Shown: positions 59,742 to 64,000 of the stretch, one piece after another | Layout of the letters: every line of letters starts with the position of its first letter | Position numbering within the stretch: position 1 is the first letter of the stretch | Notes under the pieces: generated by a model | Seen by the model: only the letters and a program-made list of their open reading frames with translations | The model's database searches: none | Told to the model about the DNA's origin: nothing | Assembly (NCBI GenBank): GCA_963773685.1 | Contig: CAVZBY010000001.1 | Coordinates: forward strand, 62,001-126,000 | Reading direction: 5' to 3' | Source of the DNA: JALHVH01 sp963773685 | Lineage (GTDB): Bacteria; Acidobacteriota; Aminicenantia; Aminicenantales; Saccharicenantaceae | DNA: 64,000 nt | Translations under genes and position numbers: made by a program

Positions 59742-59770
59742 TTGCCTCGAGCCTATTGTTCCGATATAAT
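59742..59770 (+). promoter_or_regulatory. Sigma-70 promoter of the DUF5777-cytochrome gene
   Basis: TTGCCT (59742-59747), 17 bases, TATAAT (59765-59770), with a start site near 59777 and a leader of about 40 bases ending in GACAGGAGGGAG. Confidence 0.7.
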
Positions 59771-59817
59771 TTCTGTCGACCGGGGGGACAGCGAACTCTC
59801 CCCGACAGGAGGGAGCC

Positions 59818-61074
59818 ATGAGGATAGTGAGGAAATCGCTTTCGGGCATCGGGGTCGCGGCGCTCGTCGCCGGGATGACGGTCTCCGCCGCGGGCGGGCA
59901 ATCGACGATCGCCATGCCGGACGAGGTCAAGGCCGTGATCCTGAAGAACTGTGCGGTCTGTCACAAGGGGAAGTATCCGCCCCAGAAGCTCAACCTGGAA
60001 TCCGCGAGCCTGCCGGCCTCGATCGTGAACATGCCGAGCGCTGAGCAGCCCGGGCTCAAGCTCATCGATTCCGAGTCCCCGGGATCGAGCTATCTCCTGA
60101 AGAAGATCCGGGGCGCCGAGGGCATCTCCGGCAAGAGAATGCCCCCCCCTGTCAAGCCGGCTCTCACCTCGGAAGAGCTTGCCCTGCTCGAGAACTGGAT
60201 CCTGGGGCTCCCCGAAACCGGATATTCGTCGGAAGCCGGCGGCCGTATCCGGGGTCCCCGGGTGAACTCCGAACCCGTCCCGGCCTCCGCCGGGGGCCAG
60301 GCGGCTCCTGCCGGGAGGCCGCAGGCGCGGGCCGAGGGTCCGACCTTCTGGGGAACACGGCTCGTGAGCCTGCCCACGGGGCAGACGATGGAAAAGGGCG
60401 ATTTCCTTTTGCGCATATCCCACCGCTTCGTCCCATCGGTGCGTTCCGGCTACGATACGTTCTGGGGGTTTGACGGCTCGGCCACGGTCCTCCTGAGCTT
60501 CGGTTACGGGATCACCGATCGCCTGGGGATCACGCTCGGCCGCACTAACCTCGCCCAGGAGCTGGAGCTCTCGGCGACATGGGTCGCGATGGAACAGGAC
60601 GGGACCGGGGGCCTCCCCTTCTCCCTGGCGGTCAACGGAGGGGTCGGCGTGGCGGCCCAAAAACGAAACGACCGGAGCGCCTTTGATTCCCGCCACTTCA
60701 AGATCGCCGCCCAGGTCATCCTCTCCCGCCGCTTCAACAGGAGGCTGTCGGTGCTCGTCGTTCCCGCCTACGCTTCGAACACCGACCATTGGGAGGAGGA
60801 CCCGGAGGGGACCTTCGCCGTCGGCCTGGGAGGGCGGTTCATGCTCCTCGAGGGCCTCTCGATCATCGCCGAATGGACCCCGGTTCGTGCCGGCTACAAG
60901 GAGATCGCCAACGGCTGGGGTTTCGGACTCGAGAAGAAGATCGGGCTCCACGTCTTCCAGGCCTTCGTCACGAATTCGATCGGGCTCACCTCGAGCCAAT
61001 TCGTCACGGGAGGGGACCTGCACCTGGGTGAGGGCGATTTCAGATTCGGGTTCAATATCTTCCGGACGTTCTGA
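59818..61074 (+). CDS. Exported c-type cytochrome fused to a DUF5777 beta-barrel-like domain
   Basis: This 418-residue exported protein has a signal peptide (MRIVRKSLSGIGVAALVAGMTVSAAGG), then a small cytochrome-c-like domain of the planctomycete type (VKAVILKNCAVCHKGKYPPQKLNLE with one CxxCH, and KRMPPPVKPALTSEELALLENWI). A Pro/Ala linker joins a C-terminal domain rich in alternating strands (LLSFGYGITDRLGITLGRTN, ILSRRFNRRLSVLVVPAYAS) that matches DUF5777 and looks like an outer-membrane barrel. It could bring a haem to the outer membrane. It starts at ATG 59818. The promoter is at 59742-59770. Confidence 0.78.
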   Translation: MRIVRKSLSGIGVAALVAGMTVSAAGGQSTIAMPDEVKAVILKNCAVCHKGKYPPQKLNLESASLPASIVNMPSAEQPGLKLIDSESPGSSYLLKKIRGAEGISGKRMPPPVKPALTSEELALLENWILGLPETGYSSEAGGRIRGPRVNSEPVPASAGGQAAPAGRPQARAEGPTFWGTRLVSLPTGQTMEKGDFLLRISHRFVPSVRSGYDTFWGFDGSATVLLSFGYGITDRLGITLGRTNLAQELELSATWVAMEQDGTGGLPFSLAVNGGVGVAAQKRNDRSAFDSRHFKIAAQVILSRRFNRRLSVLVVPAYASNTDHWEEDPEGTFAVGLGGRFMLLEGLSIIAEWTPVRAGYKEIANGWGFGLEKKIGLHVFQAFVTNSIGLTSSQFVTGGDLHLGEGDFRFGFNIFRTF

Positions 61075-61235
61075 CCGCGCGCGGCGCTCGAGCGGGGTTT
61101 TCGGGGGGGAGGAAGACTGGCTGGCGAGGCGCCAAGGTTTTCAAAGGAAAAGGAAGCGGGGCTAAGGAGGATCCCTCTCCAGCCAGCGCTTCGATTATAG
61201 AGGAGCTTTTTCCCCGTTGTCAATATAAAAAGAGC

Positions 61236-61264
61236 TTGCCTTTTCGCCGGCTTGAATGTATATT
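61236..61264 (+). promoter_or_regulatory. Sigma-70 promoter of the msrBA fusion gene
   Basis: TTGCCT (61236-61241), 17 bases, TATATT (61259-61264). The start site would fall near 61271, in the middle of the palindrome at 61265-61278. Confidence 0.6.
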
Positions 61265-61278
61265 ATTCCTATAGGAAT
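61265..61278. promoter_or_regulatory. 14-bp perfect palindrome at the msrBA start site (operator candidate)
   Basis: ATTCCTATAGGAAT is a perfect palindrome immediately after the -10 box and centred on the predicted +1. Its position is ideal for a repressor acting on the methionine sulfoxide reductase gene. The regulator is unknown. Confidence 0.6.
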
Positions 61279-61300
61279 TAACGGATGGAAGGAGGGCACC

Positions 61301-62377
61301 ATGCCCCAGAGGGTCAAGGCGGCGATCCTGGCGTTTGCGATCCTCGTCTCCTACGCCGGGTGGAAGGGGCTCGGGGCCATTCTCGGGCCCGGCCCGGGGG
61401 GGCTTGGGGCCCGGGGGAGGATTCCCATGGAAAGAACGGTCACGAAATCGGATGAGGAATGGAAGGAAGCTCTCTCCCCGGAACAATACCGGGTGATGAG
61501 GCAGTGCGGGACGGAACCGCCCTTCAGCGGGAAATATAACGACTATTTTGCCCGGGGGACGTATGTCTGTGCGGCCTGCCGGGCCCCCCTCTTCCGCTGG
61601 GAAACGAAATACGACCACGGCACGGGGTGGCCGAGCTTCACCGCCCCGGCGAGCGACGACGCTCTGGAGTACGGGGAGGACCTGTCCTTCGGCATGAGGA
61701 GGACCGAGGTCCGGTGCGCGTCCTGCGGGGCCCATTTGGGGCACCTGTTCGACGACGGCCCGGCGCCCTCCCTCGATCATTTTTGCATCAACTCCGCGGC
61801 CCTGGATTTTGCCCCCGAGGGCGACGGGGCCGGAAAGAGCCGCAGGGAAGGCCCGGCTTCAGGGCCGGCGGCCCCCGCGGGCCCTGCGCGGAAGGCCGCG
61901 CCGGCCCGGGGCACGGCCACGTTCGCCGCGGGTTGTTTCTGGGGCGTCGAATACAAGTTCCGGCAGGTCAAGGGGGTAACGGACGCCGTGAGCGGCTATA
62001 CGGGCGGCACGACCAAGGACCCGACCTACGCCCAGGTCTGCACCGACCGGACCGGCCACGCCGAGGCTGTCCGGGTGACGTTCGACCCGGAGATCGTGAG
62101 CTATGACGACCTCGTCCGGTTCTTCTTCACGATCCACGATCCCACGCAGGTCGACCGCCAGGGCCTGGACGTCGGCGCCCAATACCGCTCCGCCATCTTC
62201 TACCGGGACGAGTCCCAGAAGGAGGCGGCCCAACGGGTCATGGCGGAGATCGCGGCCTCAGGGCGCTTCGGCGAGCCCCTGGCCACGGCGCTGGTCCCGG
62301 AGTCCGAATTCAACCGGGCGGAAGAATACCATCAGCGCTTCTACGAGAAGAACGAGAAGAAGGCCTGCGCCTTCTGA
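61301..62377 (+). CDS. msrBA: Membrane-anchored MsrB-MsrA fusion (methionine sulfoxide reductase)
   Basis: This 358-residue bifunctional enzyme repairs both R- and S-methionine sulfoxide. It has an N-terminal signal/anchor (VKAAILAFAILVSYAGWKGLG), then an MsrB domain (residues about 45-180) with zinc pairs YVCAACRAP and CASCGAHLGHLF and the catalytic Cys in HFCINSAALDF, an Ala/Pro linker, and an MsrA domain starting TFAAGCFWGVEYKFRQVKGV (catalytic Cys) with SGYTGG and HAEAVRVTFDP. The usual fusion order is MsrA-MsrB; B-A also occurs, in some anaerobes and others. The anchor implies periplasmic repair. ATG 61301 follows GAAGGAGGG. An operator-like palindrome at the predicted +1 suggests regulation, possibly by oxidants. 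Confidence 0.9.
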   Translation: MPQRVKAAILAFAILVSYAGWKGLGAILGPGPGGLGARGRIPMERTVTKSDEEWKEALSPEQYRVMRQCGTEPPFSGKYNDYFARGTYVCAACRAPLFRWETKYDHGTGWPSFTAPASDDALEYGEDLSFGMRRTEVRCASCGAHLGHLFDDGPAPSLDHFCINSAALDFAPEGDGAGKSRREGPASGPAAPAGPARKAAPARGTATFAAGCFWGVEYKFRQVKGVTDAVSGYTGGTTKDPTYAQVCTDRTGHAEAVRVTFDPEIVSYDDLVRFFFTIHDPTQVDRQGLDVGAQYRSAIFYRDESQKEAAQRVMAEIAASGRFGEPLATALVPESEFNRAEEYHQRFYEKNEKKACAF

Positions 62378-62507
62378 GGACCGGGGGGATCTCAGGCGTC
62401 TGCCCGGCCGATAAAGGCCCGGACGGGCGAAAGGACGGTGCCCATGGCGAACGGCTTCTCGGGGAACTCATCGGATCCGCTCACCCGGGCCTCGAAGCGC
62501 CCGGCGG

Positions 62508-62537
62508 CCCCCCTGCTCCAGGGGGGATCCAGGGGGG
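62508..62537. repeat. C6/G6/G6 interspersed repeat, copy 2 (upstream of rpoD)
   Basis: CCCCCC (62508-62513), GGGGGG (62521-62526), GGGGGG (62532-62537) followed by AGAAAT repeats the plan of the copy at 45043-45072. It lies just upstream of the AT-rich rpoD promoter region. Confidence 0.6.
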
Positions 62538-62568
62538 AGAAATATTTTAAAAAAACTGAAAAAAAGAC

Positions 62569-62597
62569 TTGCTTTTTACAGCAAAGGGGCTTAGATT
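62569..62597 (+). promoter_or_regulatory. Second candidate promoter upstream of rpoD
   Basis: TTGCTT (62569-62574), 17 bases, TAGATT (62592-62597). It is weaker than the downstream promoter at 62611-62639 but has consensus spacing. Confidence 0.45.
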
Positions 62598-62610
62598 GAT
62601 ACTTCTTACA

Positions 62611-62639
62611 TTGGATAGATATAAGATATATTCTATAAT
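62611..62639 (+). promoter_or_regulatory. Main rpoD promoter
   Basis: TTGGAT (62611-62616), 17 bases, TATAAT (62634-62639), giving a start site near 62646 and a leader of about 158 bases before ATG 62804. Confidence 0.75.
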
Positions 62640-62803
62640 TTCGGACATCGCGACACGGGGTGAGATCAAGGATTCGGTAGGCCCGGTAAGACAGGCATAG
62701 GCCTAAAGGGTCAAAAACCCGGAAGTTCGATGCAACGGGACGCTTATGAGCGACGTTATCATAGAGATTAGATAGAATTAATAAGGATAAAAGGGAGATT
62801 CAG

Positions 62804-64000
62804 ATGGCGAACGGATACAAATACGAAGAGGAAGCCCTCCTCCAACTCCTCCCCCTGCGGAGGACGGAGTCCCCTTATACCGACGACGGGGAGATCTTCG
62901 CGGCCGCGGCCTCGGCGGCCGACCGCGCGGGGACCTCCGGGCCGTCCCTCAAGCCGCGAAACGGCAAGCCCCACGCCCCGGGGGCCGCCTCCCACGGGGA
63001 TAGCGACCAAACGGCCGACCTGGTGCGGATCTACCTCAAGGACATGGGCAGTTACCTGCTCCTGTCCCGCGAGGAAGAGATCTCTCTAGCGCGGCGCATC
63101 GAGCTCGGCGAGAAGGCGATCAACAAGGCCCTCGCCCGGACGGCCTTCGTCCTGGACGAGCTCATCGCCCTCGAGATGCAGGTCCGGAAGTCCCCCGAGC
63201 TGGTCAACAGGCACTTCAGCCTGGGAGAGGAAGAGCTCACTCCGGAATCGATCGAACAGAAGAAGGCGTCCATCCTGGACGCCATGAAAAGGATCAAGGC
63301 GCTGAACACCCGCTTGGCAAAGGTCCGTCCGCTCGTTTCGAACCGGACCGCCCGGGCGCGCCTGGTCGTCCGGATGCTCAAGCTGGCCCAGGGCATGGAC
63401 ATCCGGCCGGACTCCCGGGACAAGGCCATCGAAAAGATCAGGGAGCGGCTCGGCCGGCTCGCCCGGAAGGGCAAGACCCGCCAGAGGGCAGAGGCCAGGA
63501 ACGTCCTCAGGGCCATCGATCGGGGCTTCAAGACCCGGGATAAGGCCAAGAAAGAGCTCGTTTCGGCCAACCTGCGGCTCGTCGTCTCCATCGCCAAGAA
63601 ATACCAGAACCGGGGCCTCCAGCTCCTTGACCTCATCCAGGAAGGCAATATCGGCCTGATGCGCGCCGCCGACAAGTTCGATTACCGGCGCGGCCACAAG
63701 TTCTCGACCTACGCCACCTGGTGGATCCGCCAGTCCATCACCCGGGCCATCGCCGACCAGGGCCGGACCATCCGCATCCCCGTCCACCTGACCGAGACCA
63801 TGCACAAGCTCAACAAGGTCTCCCAGAGCATCATCCAGCAGAGGGGCAAGGAAGCGACCCCCGAGGAGGTCGCCCGGAAGGTCGGCCTTCCGGTGACCAA
63901 AGTCATCGATATGCTGTCCACCGCCCAGGAGCCTGTCTCGCTGGAAACCCCCCTCGGGGAGAACGGAGAAACGTCTCTCGGGGACCTAGTCGAAGACAAG
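62804..64000 (+). CDS. rpoD: RNA polymerase primary sigma factor (RpoD/SigA), C-terminus beyond window
   Basis: This is the sigma-70 factor that directs most housekeeping transcription. The 399 codons visible start MANGYKYEEEALLQLLP at ATG 62804 behind AAGGGAG. After a divergent N-terminal region of about 75 residues lacking a typical region 1.1, region 1.2 is ADLVRIYLKDMGSYLLLSREEE. Region 2 is fully recognisable: ANLRLVVSIAKKYQNRGLQ, LDLIQEGNIGLMRAADKFDY, KFSTYATWWIRQSITRAIAD, GRTIRIPVHLTE. Region 3 begins (HKLNKVSQSIIQQRGKEATPEEVARKVGL). The frame is open at base 64000, so region 4 lies outside. The promoter sequences found across the window (TTGnnn-17-TATnnT) agree with a standard primary sigma. 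Confidence 0.93.
   Translation, partial: MANGYKYEEEALLQLLPLRRTESPYTDDGEIFAAAASAADRAGTSGPSLKPRNGKPHAPGAASHGDSDQTADLVRIYLKDMGSYLLLSREEEISLARRIELGEKAINKALARTAFVLDELIALEMQVRKSPELVNRHFSLGEEELTPESIEQKKASILDAMKRIKALNTRLAKVRPLVSNRTARARLVVRMLKLAQGMDIRPDSRDKAIEKIRERLGRLARKGKTRQRAEARNVLRAIDRGFKTRDKAKKELVSANLRLVVSIAKKYQNRGLQLLDLIQEGNIGLMRAADKFDYRRGHKFSTYATWWIRQSITRAIADQGRTIRIPVHLTETMHKLNKVSQSIIQQRGKEATPEEVARKVGLPVTKVIDMLSTAQEPVSLETPLGENGETSLGDLVEDK

Larger units (their letters stand above)
62378..62803 (+). other. Intergenic region and long leader of rpoD
   Basis: These 426 bases contain a GC-rich half with the C6/G6/G6 repeat (62508-62537), then an AT-rich promoter region with two candidate promoters, and an untranslated leader of about 158 bases (about 62646-62803). 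The leader can form small hairpins, for example GGGT-CAAAA-ACCC near 62709-62721 and pairing between the two GGCC-containing segments at about 62680-62705. It ends in a strong ribosome site (AAGGGAG). I do not recognise a known riboswitch family. Confidence 0.5.

Noticed and set aside
62443..62600. A short open frame beginning MANGFSGNSSDPL that mimics the MANG start of RpoD.
   Set aside because: It has a low-complexity body, runs through the C6/G6 repeat and ends in the promoter region; no conserved family or reliable ribosome site supports it.

Overview
The window is GC-rich bacterial DNA with dense gene content on both strands, canonical sigma-70-type promoters and no phage or plasmid core genes. 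No rRNA is present, so taxonomy is inference. The gene mix fits a Candidatus Aminicenantes/Acidobacteriota-like Gram-negative anaerobe that feeds on peptides and sugars: a periplasmic tricorn-type S41 protease, two secreted zinc-peptidase-like proteins, secreted serine hydrolases, a multihaem cytochrome, a 6-phosphofructokinase with pyrophosphate-type active-site residues, a DUF5777-type cytochrome, and a palindromic repeat of a kind I recall from Acidobacteria.

Layout. 1-6.2 kb: a thioredoxin cut by the window edge, a tricorn protease broken by two frameshifts, a PadR-HAAS-membrane regulator and an AlkD-like protein whose C-terminus lies in a palindromic repeat. 6.3-8.9 kb: hemW, a 2x[4Fe-4S] protein and an RsbRD_N-like protein, all leftward from one promoter. 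9.1-14.1 kb: a 1647-residue tandem UvrA that lacks both UvrB-binding domains, behind a promoter set inside a perfect 12-bp inverted repeat. 14.4-19.1 kb: a multicopper oxidase with FN3 domains (two frameshifts), a terminator and a His-rich exported protein. 19.2-27.8 kb: an acyltransferase, two related HExxH proteins flanking a cupin, a GIY-YIG protein, a Mn-type CDF exporter, a seven-haem NapC-like cytochrome and a serine hydrolase (one frameshift). 27.9-30.9 kb: an MBOAT/SGNH O-acylation pair, a 3' fragment of tRNA-Arg(CCG), a DUF2892 protein and tRNA-Arg(TCG). 31-39.8 kb: a radical SAM protein, a TPR lipoprotein, a DUF4097 repeat protein, an operon of cupin, amino-acid permease and two membrane-associated methyltransferases, then an M48 peptidase and an internally duplicated helical protein. 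40-48.8 kb: a receiver-TM-TonB fusion, LysE and EamA transporters, RNA-modification enzymes (RlmD-like, RlmN) and a serine hydrolase. 48.8-58 kb: a corrinoid protein, a TIM-barrel isomerase, an unusual operon of radical SAM/SPASM, 4-TM protein, ATC-hydrolase-like protein and GMC oxidoreductase, then PPi-type PFK and a 7TM-PAS histidine kinase. 58-64 kb: envelope proteins, a DUF5777 cytochrome, a periplasmic MsrB-MsrA fusion with a palindromic operator candidate, and rpoD running off the right edge.

Six probable frameshifts (two in tricorn, two in the oxidase, one in a serine hydrolase, one in a G6 run) leave the reading intact on both sides. They may be consensus indels in a draft assembly rather than true decay. 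The most novel items are the tandem UvrA with its operator-like promoter, the 50.8-54.3 kb radical SAM operon, the receiver-TonB fusion with Glu at the phosphoacceptor position, and repeats captured into the 3' ends of alkD and rlmN.
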